Assembly (NCBI GenBank): GCA_039978895.1
Contig: JBDWAL010000059.1
Span: 1-64,000, forward strand
Direction: 5' to 3'
Source: Aliishimia sp039978895
GTDB taxonomy: Bacteria; Pseudomonadota; Alphaproteobacteria; Rhodobacterales; Rhodobacteraceae
DNA length: 64,000 bases
The position numbers and the translations under genes are program-made. Numbering within the stretch: the first letter of the stretch is position 1; each line of letters starts with the position of its first letter. Below the pieces are notes generated by a model. It saw only the letters and a list, made by a program, of their open reading frames with translations, was not told the DNA's origin and ran no database searches. This document shows positions 42,792-52,619 of this stretch, piece after piece.

Positions 42792-44324
42792 ATGTCATTC
42801 TTCAAGAAACTCAAAAGCAAGCTCTTCAATTCTTCTTCCAAACTGGATGAAGGGCTGGAAGCTATTGTGGAAGACGGTGGATCCGTTGACCAAGCAGCGA
42901 AAGACCCCGTTCTGCAGCGTCCACCGGGTGCGGCTGAGTTTGCGCGCCTTGATACGCCTGCGCCAGCCGCAGCTCCAAAAGCCCAACCTGTTCCGACGCC
43001 ACCACCACCGCCTCCACCAATGACACCGAGGCCTGCACGTTTACCGGATCGGAAAATAGACCCTCCTGCGACGACAACATCAACGCCGCAGGATAACCCT
43101 TTGGTTGAACGCACAAAGCCTGGGCAAATCAGTCTGGAACAAGCCCGTGAAATCGCCGGGCTTGGCAAAGCTGCGTCCCCTGATCCGATCACCCCTGCGC
43201 CCGCGCCGCCAATTACGACAACGCGGCCCCCCGTCCCGCAACCCAAACCGATGCCGAATCCGGCACCAAAGCCAGACGTTGTTTCGGCGCCTGTTCAGAA
43301 AACACCTGTAGAGCCAAAACCTGAGATGCAACCAGCGCCTCAAATCGCACCCAACCCAACGCCTGTATCAATGCCCAAGCCCAGTTTGACGCCTGCGAGC
43401 ATTTTAGAGGAAGACACAACAACCGAATCAGACAAACCTGGGCTGCTTGGTCGGTTGTTCGGGCGCAAAGATGGTAAACCTGTCGCGCGCCGCGTTCTGG
43501 ACGACGATATGCTGGAGCAGCTCGAAGAACTGTTGATAACTGCCGACATGGGCGTCGACACAGCGCTGCGCGTGACGGCGAACATGGCAGAAGGACGCTT
43601 TGGCAAGAAGCTGTCGGTTCAAGAGATAAAAGAACTCCTCGCGGGGGAAATCGCACGCATAATGGAACCTGTCGCACGTCCTTTGCCACTTTACCCGCAG
43701 ACACCACAGGTGGTGTTGGTTGTCGGGGTTAACGGCTCAGGGAAAACGACGACAATTGGCAAGCTGGCCTCTCAGTTTCGCGAATCTGGTAAGAAAGTAG
43801 TGATTGCAGCCGGCGATACATTTCGTGCAGCCGCCGTCGAGCAATTGCAGGTTTGGGGCGAGCGTGCGGGTGTGCCTGTTTTGACCGCGCCTGAAGGGTC
43901 AGACCCCGCAAGCCTTGCATTCGAAGCCATGACAAAAGCCCAAGAAGAGGGCGCTGACCTGCTGATGATCGATACGGCCGGCAGATTACAAAATCGATCT
44001 GACTTGATGGAAGAACTGGCGAAAATCGTCCGGGTCATTCGCAAGAAAGATGAAACTGCGCCGCATAATACGCTTCTGGTTTTGGATGCGACCACGGGTC
44101 AGAATGCATTGAACCAAGTGAAGATTTTCCAACAGGTTTCTGATGTGTCTGGTTTGGTGATGACAAAACTTGATGGGACTGCCAAGGGCGGTGTGTTGGT
44201 GGCATTGGCTGACAAATTTGGCTTGCCGATCCATGCGATTGGTGTGGGCGAGCAAATCGATGATCTTTCACCCTTTGATCCAGAAGAATTTGCGGCTGCT
44301 CTGACAGGGTTGCAATCAGATTAA
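42792..44324 (+). CDS. ftsY: Signal recognition particle receptor FtsY
   Basis: 510 residues from the ATG at 42792. It docks ribosome-SRP complexes at the inner membrane. The N-terminal amphipathic MSFFKKLKSKLF, a long acidic then proline/alanine-rich linker (about 35-200), and the NG domain: G1 NGSGKTTTIGKLAS, DTFRAAAVEQL, DTAGRLQNRSDL and TKLDGTAKGGVL. The linker is unusually rich in proline, a common feature in alphaproteobacteria. Confidence 0.95.
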   Translation: MSFFKKLKSKLFNSSSKLDEGLEAIVEDGGSVDQAAKDPVLQRPPGAAEFARLDTPAPAAAPKAQPVPTPPPPPPPMTPRPARLPDRKIDPPATTTSTPQDNPLVERTKPGQISLEQAREIAGLGKAASPDPITPAPAPPITTTRPPVPQPKPMPNPAPKPDVVSAPVQKTPVEPKPEMQPAPQIAPNPTPVSMPKPSLTPASILEEDTTTESDKPGLLGRLFGRKDGKPVARRVLDDDMLEQLEELLITADMGVDTALRVTANMAEGRFGKKLSVQEIKELLAGEIARIMEPVARPLPLYPQTPQVVLVVGVNGSGKTTTIGKLASQFRESGKKVVIAAGDTFRAAAVEQLQVWGERAGVPVLTAPEGSDPASLAFEAMTKAQEEGADLLMIDTAGRLQNRSDLMEELAKIVRVIRKKDETAPHNTLLVLDATTGQNALNQVKIFQQVSDVSGLVMTKLDGTAKGGVLVALADKFGLPIHAIGVGEQIDDLSPFDPEEFAAALTGLQSD

Positions 44325-44396
44325 GCAGACACTCCGCCCGTCAGATTCCCCCAAAAGAAAAGCTTTGGGCAAAAGCCGCATAAGGCCAAACTTCGT

Positions 44397-45299
44397 ATGA
44401 CCGAATGGATTCTATCGATAGAGGGCACGCAAGCGGGCCACAGAGCGGCTTTGTTCCTCGCGCTTGCGGCTGCGTTGTTGCACGCAGTGTTTGGCGCTTT
44501 ACAAAAAGGGCGGCATGATCCGTGGGTGTCGCGCGCGGCAATCGATGCCTCTTATGGGATCATGGCCGCACCAATAGCATTGCTTGTTGTGCCTTGGCCT
44601 GAACCTCATATGTGGCCGATATTTGCCGTCGCTTGGGGTATTCATGTGGCGTATAAACTGCTCCAAGCATGGGCTTATACCAAGGGATCTTATACGGTCG
44701 TCTATCCTGTGGTGCGCGGAACTGGACCATTATTCACAGTTTTTGGCGCGTATTGGTTGTTTGGTGAGCAATTCAACAACGTGCAGTGGTTTGGCTTGTT
44801 TGTTCTTTTGACCGGGATTTACGGGCTAGCGGCGTATAACTTGCGGACGTTGACAGATGGACGCCGGACAATGCCTTTGGCTTTGGGGTTGGCTGTCTGC
44901 ACAGGGCTGACGGTGGCATTGTATACGACATGGGATGCTTACGGCATTCGCGCGACAGCAGATCCTTTCACGTTTTTGGCATGGTTTTTCTTGATTGATA
45001 GCTTTGCATTCCCTTTGATCATGGCCTTTCGCTGGCGTCACATGGTGGAAAAACCGGCCTTTGCCCCGCTCGCAATACGCGGGTTTGCGGGCGGTTTGAT
45101 TGCTTTTGCATCGTTTGGTGGGATCATGTTGGCGACGCGTCTGGATAAAGTGGGTGAGGCGGCGATCATGCGTGAAACATCGACCGTTTTTGCCGCTGTG
45201 ATCGGGTATGTTTTTCTAAAAGAAACTGTAGGTCCACGCCGTCTTGCGCTTATGGCATTGATTGCAGCGGGTGCTGTGATAGTTGAGTTGGGCGGATAA
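44397..45299 (+). CDS. EamA/DMT-family permease
   Basis: 300 residues, about ten membrane helices in two EamA repeats (YTVVYPVVRGTGPLFTVFGA in the first, ETSTVFAAVIGYVFLKETVG in the second). Inner-membrane transporter of unknown substrate. It is 72 bases after ftsY and 12 bases before yciB, so it may be co-transcribed with yciB. It is not a close copy of the permease at 7432-8322. Confidence 0.85.
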   Translation: MTEWILSIEGTQAGHRAALFLALAAALLHAVFGALQKGRHDPWVSRAAIDASYGIMAAPIALLVVPWPEPHMWPIFAVAWGIHVAYKLLQAWAYTKGSYTVVYPVVRGTGPLFTVFGAYWLFGEQFNNVQWFGLFVLLTGIYGLAAYNLRTLTDGRRTMPLALGLAVCTGLTVALYTTWDAYGIRATADPFTFLAWFFLIDSFAFPLIMAFRWRHMVEKPAFAPLAIRGFAGGLIAFASFGGIMLATRLDKVGEAAIMRETSTVFAAVIGYVFLKETVGPRRLALMALIAAGAVIVELGG

Positions 45300-45311
45300 C
45301 CGGGGGACGTT

Positions 45312-45935
45312 ATGTCAGAGCCACGCGAGATAAACCCGATCATGAAACAAGTGCTCGAACTCGGGCCGACGATTGTCTTTTTCCTGATCTATCTGCGTAT
45401 CAAGGAGAACACGTATGTGATGGGCGGCACCGAATATTCGGGGTTCATTGTATCTGCGTTGATCTTCATTCCGATCCTGTTGATTGCCATGGCTGCACTC
45501 TGGGCGCTAACTGGAAAGTTGAGCCGAATTCAGGTGTTTACGGCCTTTATGGTGATCTTTTTTGGCGGTTTGACCGCATATTTCAACGATGAACGCTTCT
45601 TCAAGATGAAAACATCCATCGTTTATGGCCTGTTTGCGGTTTTGTTGGGTATTGGTTTGGCACGCGGTCAAAGTTGGTTGGCCTACATCTTGAATGACCT
45701 GATCCCGATGGAGCAGGACGGCTGGATGATCCTGACCAAACGACTGGCTCTTGCCTTCGCCGTTCTGGCGGCAGCGAACGAGTTCGTGTGGCGTACGATG
45801 TCGACAGATATGTGGGTGAAGATTGAAACCTTTGCGTTCCCTGTCGCACTTGCAGCCTTCATGGTTTGGCAGATGACTGCCTTGCAAGAGTACTTGATCG
45901 AGGATGATGAGGCCGACGCCGAAGCTGACAGCTAA
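45312..45935 (+). CDS. yciB: Septation protein A (YciB/IspZ)
   Basis: 207 residues, five or so membrane helices. Family features: LELGPTIVFFLIY, TAYFNDERFFKMKTSIVYGL and TKRLALAFAVLAAANEFVWR. A conserved inner-membrane protein affecting cell shape and division in relatives. The C-terminal tail is acidic (EDDEADAEADS). It sits 12 bases after the permease. Confidence 0.93.
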   Translation: MSEPREINPIMKQVLELGPTIVFFLIYLRIKENTYVMGGTEYSGFIVSALIFIPILLIAMAALWALTGKLSRIQVFTAFMVIFFGGLTAYFNDERFFKMKTSIVYGLFAVLLGIGLARGQSWLAYILNDLIPMEQDGWMILTKRLALAFAVLAAANEFVWRTMSTDMWVKIETFAFPVALAAFMVWQMTALQEYLIEDDEADAEADS

Positions 45936-45976
45936 CACGGCTTGAAATTCGGGTTCATAACCCCGATCTTAGACCC

Positions 45977-46759
45977 ATGACGACAAAAGAACTGACCCTC
46001 GCCCCGAATGTAGACGCGCGATTGGATGATCTTGCGCAGCGACATAACAAAGCATCCAGCGGTGGGATGGAAATTATCACGCGGTTGGGAACACATGCGG
46101 AAGGCTGGCTTGATCGCTTGCCTGCGCCTGTTCGCGATGGGCTTGATGGGGCCACCCGAGCGGCCTTGTCGCGCGCAGTCAAAGTCGCTCAAGCAAGTAG
46201 AACCGCAGTGCCAGATCAACCCGGATGGGTGAACTCAGTTGTCGGGGCGGCAATGGGGGCCGCTGGCGGGCTTGGCGGCGCACCGACCGCTCTTGCTGAA
46301 TTGCCTGTGACGACAACGCTGTTGTTGCGTGTCATCCAAGGTGTCGCTGCAGAACACGGGTTTGATCCAGCCGAAGAAAACGTGCAATTCGACTGTTTGA
46401 CAGTGTTTGGCAGCGCGGGCCCAATGGCGAATGATGACGGGTCCGATACGGCCTTTCTCAGTGCACGGATCGGGTTGAGCGGGGCTGCATTGAACAAGAT
46501 TATCCACGCCGTCGCGCCAAAATTGGCAGCAGCCATGGGGCAGAAATTGGCCGCGCAATCGGTGCCTTTGTTGGGGGCGGCAGCTGGGGCTGCGATTAAT
46601 TATTCTTTCACGTCTTATTACCGTGAGATGGCCTATGTGCATTTTGGCCTTCGCCAATTGGCAATTGAAGCAGACGTTCCCGAAGCGGTTCTGACACGGG
46701 CTCTGCAACACAAGATTGCGGGTGTTCCAGTGAACTTGGCAGCCCGACCGCCCGTCTGA
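45977..46759 (+). CDS. EcsC-family protein
   Basis: 260 residues of the EcsC family: helical, with a glycine/alanine-rich central hydrophobic part (VNSVVGAAMGAAGGLGGAPT) and the conserved FDCLTVFGSAGP and FTSYYREMAYVHFGLRQL. EcsC proteins are linked to an ABC transporter in Bacillus; in proteobacteria their role is unclear. It starts 41 bases after yciB. Confidence 0.85.
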   Translation: MTTKELTLAPNVDARLDDLAQRHNKASSGGMEIITRLGTHAEGWLDRLPAPVRDGLDGATRAALSRAVKVAQASRTAVPDQPGWVNSVVGAAMGAAGGLGGAPTALAELPVTTTLLLRVIQGVAAEHGFDPAEENVQFDCLTVFGSAGPMANDDGSDTAFLSARIGLSGAALNKIIHAVAPKLAAAMGQKLAAQSVPLLGAAAGAAINYSFTSYYREMAYVHFGLRQLAIEADVPEAVLTRALQHKIAGVPVNLAARPPV

Positions 46760-46794
46760 AACTGGGCTTTCATCGGGTTTTGATCGCGCGCTGA

Positions 46795-47877
46795 TTAACC
46801 GCTGATTGATCCACGCGACACAGCTGTGGCCTTCAAGATCGCAAAGATGGCTTGGCCGCGTTCCAGCTTCATTTCGATACGAGCACGGTCTGTAATTCGA
46901 GCCAGCAACCGTTGATCGCCAAAGCGCAGTACGACGGCGACACCGGGCCCGCGACCTTGTTCGAGGTCTTCAATTGTGCAGCTCAAAATATTGCGTGCGG
47001 ACAATCCTTCCGGGCGGGTTTTGGCTAGGATTACATCTTGTGCGCGTATCCGAAGGCGCAGCGCATCCCCGGGATTTGCTGTGACGCCGGGCAAGTAAAG
47101 CGCGCCGCCCGATGTGTGAAGACGGGTCAATCCATCTGCCTCATGCGCTGCGACAGTGGCTTCCAACAAAGCACCAGCTTCACGCACGCCAAGGAATGGC
47201 ATTGCGGCGGGGTTGGACAACACATCAAAGACAGACCCTTGCAATGTGATCTTACCATCCTTCATCAAAACAACCTGATCCGCGAGGCGCGCCAATTCGT
47301 CCACCGCATGCGTGACATACAAAATCGGCAAACCAGCATGGGCTTTGAGCCGATCAAGATACGGCAGAATGTCGTCTTTGCGTGGCCCATCAAGTGCTGC
47401 AAGCGGTTCATCCATCAACAGCATTTCAGGCGCACAAAGCAGCGCGCGGGCCAGCGCCACACGTTGCGTTTCACCGCCCGACAAGGTTGCGGGGCGACGA
47501 GATAACAAAGGGGCAAGACCAAGTAAGTCGATCAGGTCGTCTTCCTGTCCGGTGGGAACTTTGTGGAAACTCGACGGGAACCGCAGATTGTCGCGAACAC
47601 TTAAATGCGGGAACAGCCGACCATCTTGAAACACATAGCCCATTCGCCGTCTGTGCGGCGGTGTCTTTATACCCTTTTCGGTGTCAAAAAGAACCGTGTC
47701 GCCCAAAGTAAGACGCCCTGTATCCGCAGTCAGTAATCCGGAGAAGGCTCTGACAACGCTGGTTTTTCCACAACCCGACGGGCCAAACAGGGCCGTGACG
47801 CCAGCGCCACCCTTGAGGGCGACGTCAAGGTCCATATTGGCAAAGCGGTGACGCAAAGAGAGGTTAAACTCCACCAT
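46795..47877 (-). CDS. modC: Molybdate ABC transporter ATP-binding protein
   Basis: 360 residues. ATPase of the ModABC molybdate importer. Walker A FGPSGCGKTSVVRAF, ABC signature LSGGETQRVALARA, Walker B LLMDEPLAALD, and a C-terminal TOBE domain (about 290-355) of the kind that binds oxyanions. Overlaps modB by 14 bases. Third in the operon modA-modB-modC, all on the minus strand. Confidence 0.93.
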   Translation of the reverse strand: MVEFNLSLRHRFANMDLDVALKGGAGVTALFGPSGCGKTSVVRAFSGLLTADTGRLTLGDTVLFDTEKGIKTPPHRRRMGYVFQDGRLFPHLSVRDNLRFPSSFHKVPTGQEDDLIDLLGLAPLLSRRPATLSGGETQRVALARALLCAPEMLLMDEPLAALDGPRKDDILPYLDRLKAHAGLPILYVTHAVDELARLADQVVLMKDGKITLQGSVFDVLSNPAAMPFLGVREAGALLEATVAAHEADGLTRLHTSGGALYLPGVTANPGDALRLRIRAQDVILAKTRPEGLSARNILSCTIEDLEQGRGPGVAVVLRFGDQRLLARITDRARIEMKLERGQAIFAILKATAVSRGSISG

Positions 47878-48565
47878 GTGCTCCGATCCGGGCTGCCATG
47901 CGGCGTGCCAACCATTCTGACATCAGAACGGCCCCCACAGAGACCGCAACCGCCCAAAGCACCAATTGCGCTGCAGGGCCTTCTTGTCCGGGAATTTGCA
48001 GCAAAGCATAGATCGCGGAAGGTAAAGTCTGAGTTTCGCCGGGAATGTTGGCAACAAAAGTGATGGTTGCGCCAAATTCCCCCATCGCTTTGGCAAACCC
48101 CATCACTGTGCCGGCCAAAACACCGGGCAGGGCGAGGGGCAAAGTGACTTTCGCAAAAACCGCCCAGCGGGGCGCGCCAAGGGTGGCTGCGGCTTCTTCC
48201 AAACGGGGATCTACGGCTTCTATGGCAAGACGGATCGCGCGCACCATCAAGGGAAAGCCCATGATCCCTGCGGCCAAAGCAGCACCCGTCCAGCGAAACG
48301 CAAAACTGATGCCAAAGACGGCTTCAAAGAATTGCCCAAGCGGGCCATTGCGGCCAAACGCAATCAACAACAGATAACCCGTGACAACAGGCGGCAACAC
48401 CAACGGCAAGTGAACGGCCGCGGATAGCAACGATTTGCCGAAGAAGTCGCGCCGCGCCAAGAGCCACGCCAACCAGATCGCCAAAGGCAATGCAAATAGG
48501 GTCGCCACAACAGACACCCGAAGCGATAAGGCAAGCGCGTTCCAACCCGCATCGTCTAACATCAC
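47864..48565 (-). CDS. modB: Molybdate ABC transporter permease
   Basis: 233 residues with five or six membrane helices and the EAA loop EEAAATLGAPRWAVFAKVTL that couples to ModC. It overlaps modA by four bases and modC by 14. Inner-membrane channel of the importer. Confidence 0.93.
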   Translation of the reverse strand: MMLDDAGWNALALSLRVSVVATLFALPLAIWLAWLLARRDFFGKSLLSAAVHLPLVLPPVVTGYLLLIAFGRNGPLGQFFEAVFGISFAFRWTGAALAAGIMGFPLMVRAIRLAIEAVDPRLEEAAATLGAPRWAVFAKVTLPLALPGVLAGTVMGFAKAMGEFGATITFVANIPGETQTLPSAIYALLQIPGQEGPAAQLVLWAVAVSVGAVLMSEWLARRMAARIGAHGGV

Positions 48566-49338
48566 TCAGCAGCCTCTATGTCGAAGCCGTAGCGCGCGAA
48601 AATCGCCAATGCCTCGGGGGAGGTCAATTGCGCGGCCATGGCGATGCCTTTTGCGGATATCGCCGCGAGTGCATATCTGATCTCGGGTTGCTCGGATTGG
48701 GGGATCGTCCACACTTCGCTTGCAGCATTCGGTACGGCGACAAGATCAGAGGCATAAACCAACCCCAAAGGCGCTTCTGCTCGGGCCACCAAAGCCAAAA
48801 CTGCGCGCACATTTTCAGTCTCGGCAAGGTGGGGGCGCAAAGCGGACCACAACGATTTGGATTGCAACCAAGTCGCGGCATATTGACCCGCTGGTACGGC
48901 ACGGTGTTCACCTATGGCCAGACGCCCGGTTCGTCCCAAACGGTCTTTCAGTGAATTTTGTGTCAACTCTGTCAACGGGTTAGCGTCTGGTGGTCCGATC
49001 AAGACAAGCCGATTTCCGAAGGGGGCCTGCCGTGATCCTGCTTGCAGATGACCGCGTTGTTCTAACCAATCCATCCAAATAGGGCTTGCAAGTAGTATCA
49101 CATCCGCGGGCGCGCCTTGATCGATTTGTCGCGCGATTGCGCCGGACCCCCCAAAGGAGAGTGATGGGACGTCATCCAAGGAATTTGCGACCTCGCTCAA
49201 CGCTTCTGACAGGCTCGCGGCGGCAAAGATCAGGCCAGTTTCCGCCGCACGAACAGGGCCAGCGACAGCAAGACTAAGCAGCACACTGAGCGTTGCAAGT
49301 TTGGGCGACATCAGGATTTGAAACGGGTTGTTAATCAT
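48562..49338 (-). CDS. modA: Molybdate ABC transporter substrate-binding protein
   Basis: 258 residues. Periplasmic molybdate-binding protein: signal peptide (LATLSVLLSLAVAGPVRA), then FAAASLSEALSEV, FGGSGAIARQIDQGAPAD and APLGLVYASDL, the binding-cleft segments of ModA. ATG at 49338 or 49311; neither has a strong ribosome binding site. No clear ModE operator was found upstream. A Mo supply would be needed by a formate dehydrogenase of the type suggested by the diaphorase at 40090. Confidence 0.92.
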   Translation of the reverse strand: MINNPFQILMSPKLATLSVLLSLAVAGPVRAAETGLIFAAASLSEALSEVANSLDDVPSLSFGGSGAIARQIDQGAPADVILLASPIWMDWLEQRGHLQAGSRQAPFGNRLVLIGPPDANPLTELTQNSLKDRLGRTGRLAIGEHRAVPAGQYAATWLQSKSLWSALRPHLAETENVRAVLALVARAEAPLGLVYASDLVAVPNAASEVWTIPQSEQPEIRYALAAISAKGIAMAAQLTSPEALAIFARYGFDIEAAE

Positions 49339-49520
49339 TTGATCAGATTATCGCGGAGGCAAGGCAAGGGCACAAGGCGATTGCCTTTTAAGGCGTCCAA
49401 TTCACTCGTATTGTGAGGATGACGAGGCCGTCAGATACCGCTTGAGGAGCACCTGCTGTGGTAATTCGCGAAAAATGTGTTATATTGCACGCAATTAGAT
49501 AAAAAAAGACGGAGCAGTAA

Positions 49521-49994
49521 GTGTCGGTGCCGATGATAAAACAATTGCCGATTTCAGTGCATGGAGCACGCAAATGGGATGTGCGCAGCCAATTCGCAGC
49601 CCTATGCTATCGTGTTCACAACGAAAAAGTTCAGGTGCTTTTGATAACATCACGCGGCACGGGGCGTTGGATCATTCCGAAAGGTTGGCCGATGGACGGC
49701 CAAACGCCAGCGCAATGTGCGGCCACTGAAGCTTGGGAAGAAGCTGGTGTGGTTGGGAAGTCCTCGGATGTTTGCCTTGGCCTGTATTCTTATCAAAAAA
49801 TGCGTGAAGATCAGGGAGATCTGCCCTGTTTGGCCATGGTTTATCCGGTCAAGGTCAAGAAACTTGAGACCGAATTCCCCGAAGCTGAACAGCGAAAACG
49901 CAAGTGGGTGTCGCGTAAAAAAGCCTCTCAGATGGTTGCTGAGCCTGAGCTCGCGCGAATTTTACGCGACTTTGATCCCAAGATGTTTGATTGA
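49521..49994 (+). CDS. Nudix hydrolase with a divergent Nudix box
   Basis: 157 residues from a GTG at 49521, with GGAG six bases upstream. Nudix enzymes cleave nucleoside diphosphate-X compounds; this type resembles the diphosphoinositol/Ap4A group (WIIPKGWPMDGQTP). In the Nudix box two residues differ from the consensus: Q61 where a glutamate is usual and T69 in place of the arginine. The catalytic E70, E73 and E74 (TEAWEEAGV) are kept, so activity is plausible. Confidence 0.85.
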   Translation: MSVPMIKQLPISVHGARKWDVRSQFAALCYRVHNEKVQVLLITSRGTGRWIIPKGWPMDGQTPAQCAATEAWEEAGVVGKSSDVCLGLYSYQKMREDQGDLPCLAMVYPVKVKKLETEFPEAEQRKRKWVSRKKASQMVAEPELARILRDFDPKMFD

Positions 49995-50130
49995 TCCACG
50001 TCGTCCTTTAATTAGGTATCGGGGGACGGTTATTTTGGTGTTGAACGGGGATCACATGCGTGACGTTTCGCAGGCTTGATCCTTTGAACGAACTGGCTAA
50101 ATACTCACCGGGTACACAAGTAGGGCCACC

Positions 50131-50592
50131 ATGATCTCATTTACGTTGAAATGTTCTGAAGGACACAGCTTTGAGAGCTGGTTTCAATCGGCAGCTGCAT
50201 TTGAAAGCTTAAAATTGGCTGGCCATTTGAGCTGCGCAGTGTGCGGGTCGAAGTCGGTTGAAAAAGCAATGATGGCGCCGCGTGTATCGGCCGCACGTGA
50301 CAAAGCTGTGGCCCCTCCATCCGCACCCGAAGTGCCCCCCCCTGCGAAGACATCGCAAACAGCTATGCCAGAGAAAATGCAGGCCGCTTTGCAAGATATG
50401 AAGCGCCAGGTCGAAGAAAATTCCGATTACGTCGGCCCAAAATTCGCGGAAGAAGCGCGTTCAATGCATTTGGGCGACACGCCAGAACGACCAATCTATG
50501 GCGAAGCAAATGGTGAAGAAACGAAGGCCCTGATCGAGGACGGCATTCCAGTCATGCCATTGCCATTCATGCCCACCAAGAAAGTGAATTGA
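50131..50592 (+). CDS. DUF1178 family protein
   Basis: 153 residues. N-terminal zinc-ribbon-like part with ISFTLKCSEGHSFESWF and CAVCGSKSVEKAMMAPRV (cysteines at about 8, 35, 38), a proline-rich linker, and a C-terminal ARSMHLGDTPERPIYGEA motif. Conserved in alphaproteobacteria, function unknown. The stop overlaps the next start (TGATG). Confidence 0.9.
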   Translation: MISFTLKCSEGHSFESWFQSAAAFESLKLAGHLSCAVCGSKSVEKAMMAPRVSAARDKAVAPPSAPEVPPPAKTSQTAMPEKMQAALQDMKRQVEENSDYVGPKFAEEARSMHLGDTPERPIYGEANGEETKALIEDGIPVMPLPFMPTKKVN

Positions 50593-51236
50593 TGTCGATC
50601 GTCGTGACAGGTGCCAGTCGTGGAATTGGGGCCGGATTGGCGGCACATTACAGAATCGCGGGTGAAACTGTGGTCGCCACGGCGCGCGATGACAGCGCAG
50701 ATGTGGCTTTGGATGTGGCCAAGCCGGCAGAGTTTGCCAACCTTTCACAGCATTTGGGCGGCGCGCCTGTCGATTTACTGATCTGCAATGCGGGCGTGTA
50801 TTTGGACAAAGCAGCACACCTTGAACATGGCTATGACGCAGCGCTTTGGGCGCAGACTTTCGCCGTCAATGTCACCGGCGTGTTTCTGACCGTGCAAACG
50901 TTGCTGAACAATCTTCGATCTGCTCAGAACCCAAAAATTGCGATTATTTCCAGTCAGATGGCGTCCCAAGAAAATGCACCGGGCGGGTCGTATATATACC
51001 GTGCCTCAAAGGCTGCCGCTTTGAACCTTGGCCGGAACCTTGCGGTGGACTTGCAGGGCGATGGCATTGCTGTCGGCATTTATCATCCGGGTTGGGTGCG
51101 AACAGATATGGGCGGTGGCGCAGCCGACATTTCAACTGAAGACGCGGTGACAGGGCTGGTCACAGAATTCGAGACACTCAATCTGGAAACGACTGGCTGC
51201 TTTCGGACATGGGACGGGCGCGATCATCCTTTTTGA
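50592..51236 (+). CDS. SDR-family oxidoreductase
   Basis: 214 residues from the ATG at 50592. A short-chain dehydrogenase with VVTGASRGIGAGLAAHY, LLICNAGVYLDK, the catalytic serine in IISSQMASQ and YRASKAA. Substrate unknown. Coupled to the DUF1178 gene upstream by a TGATG overlap. Confidence 0.85.
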   Translation: MSIVVTGASRGIGAGLAAHYRIAGETVVATARDDSADVALDVAKPAEFANLSQHLGGAPVDLLICNAGVYLDKAAHLEHGYDAALWAQTFAVNVTGVFLTVQTLLNNLRSAQNPKIAIISSQMASQENAPGGSYIYRASKAAALNLGRNLAVDLQGDGIAVGIYHPGWVRTDMGGGAADISTEDAVTGLVTEFETLNLETTGCFRTWDGRDHPF

Positions 51237-51377
51237 AAGCGCGCAGTATCTATGGCTTCGATGTTGTGGTCTCGAAACGTCCTAGAAGACATACAAACTT
51301 GAGCTATTCGGCGCGGGCTCTTGCACGGGGGCGGCGCAAAGCGTAAACGGCGGCTGAATGATGAACAAGGCCCTGTT

Positions 51378-52619
51378 ATGCCACTTCTTGTGATGAAATT
51401 TGGCGGCACATCTGTTGCCAACCTTGACCGGATCGCACGCGCTGCAAAACGCGTCGGTGTAGAGGTCGCGCGCGGTTATGATGTGATTGTGATCGTGTCT
51501 GCAATGTCGGGCAAAACCAATGAATTGGTCGGCTGGGCGAAGGAAACATCACCCCTATACGATGCGCGCGAATACGATGCTGTGGTGTCTTCGGGCGAAA
51601 ACGTCACCGCTGGTTTGATGGCGATGCGTTTGCAAGAAATGGACGTGCCCGCGCGATCTTGGCAGGGGTGGCAAGTTCCTTTGAAAACGACGTCCGCGCA
51701 TGGATCGGCGAGAATCGAAGAAATCCCCACTGAGAACATGATGGCCAAGTTCGGTGAAGGCATGCGAGTCGCTGTTGTGGCAGGTTTTCAAGGCGTTAGC
51801 CCTGAGGGTCGGATCACAACATTGGGACGCGGCGGGTCGGATACGACGGCAGTTGCATTCGCGGCCGCGTTCGATGCGGAACGGTGTGATATCTATACTG
51901 ACGTGGACGGTGTCTACACCACAGACCCAAGGATTGAAAGCAAAGCGCGCAAGCTCGATAAAATCGCTTTTGAAGAGATGTTGGAACTCGCGTCGCTTGG
52001 GGCAAAAGTCCTGCAAACACGTTCCGTAGAATTGGCGATGCGCTACAATGTCAAATTGCGTGTTCTGTCGAGTTTTGAAGATGAGATGTCAAACCAAGCG
52101 GGGACACTGGTCTGCGCCGAGGAGGAAATCGTGGAAAATAATGTCGTATCGGGTGTCGCCTATAGCCGTGACGAAGCCAAGATGACGTTGCTTAGCGTAG
52201 CTGACCGTCCTGGTATTGCTGCGACGATTTTTGGCGCGCTCAGTGAAGGTGGGGTTTTGGTCGACATGATCGTTCAGAATATTTCTGAAGAAGGACGTAC
52301 AGATATGACGTTCTCTTGCCCCACAGATCAAGTTGCGCGCGCAGAAAAAGCTATGGATTTGGCGAAAGACCAAGGACTGCTGAATTATCAAGAACTCGTC
52401 GCGGACATTGATGTAGCCAAAGTATCTGTGGTTGGTATTGGAATGCGATCCCACACCGGCGTTGCCGCGAAAATGTTCGAATGTTTGAGCGCTGAAGGGG
52501 TCAATATCAAAGTGATTACAACATCAGAAATTAAGATTTCTGTGTTGATTGATCGCAAGTATATGGAACTGGCAGTCCAAGCGCTACATGATGCGTTTGA
52601 CTTGGATAAAGCTGCTTAA
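51378..52619 (+). CDS. lysC: Aspartate kinase
   Basis: 413 residues from the ATG at 51378 (MPLLVMKFGGTSVAN). First step of the aspartate-family amino acid pathway (Lys, Thr, Met). Kinase domain to about 245 (GRGGSDTTAVAFAAAF, DVDGVYTTDPRI), then two ACT domains (about 260-405) that give feedback control by lysine and/or threonine. In alphaproteobacteria it is often followed by ptsP, as here (344-base gap). Confidence 0.95.
   Translation: MPLLVMKFGGTSVANLDRIARAAKRVGVEVARGYDVIVIVSAMSGKTNELVGWAKETSPLYDAREYDAVVSSGENVTAGLMAMRLQEMDVPARSWQGWQVPLKTTSAHGSARIEEIPTENMMAKFGEGMRVAVVAGFQGVSPEGRITTLGRGGSDTTAVAFAAAFDAERCDIYTDVDGVYTTDPRIESKARKLDKIAFEEMLELASLGAKVLQTRSVELAMRYNVKLRVLSSFEDEMSNQAGTLVCAEEEIVENNVVSGVAYSRDEAKMTLLSVADRPGIAATIFGALSEGGVLVDMIVQNISEEGRTDMTFSCPTDQVARAEKAMDLAKDQGLLNYQELVADIDVAKVSVVGIGMRSHTGVAAKMFECLSAEGVNIKVITTSEIKISVLIDRKYMELAVQALHDAFDLDKAA

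Noticed and set aside
49339..49520. ModE (Mo-box) operator in front of modA
   Set aside because: Only a half-site-like GTTATATT was seen, and it lies nearer the Nudix gene than modA; not enough to call it.
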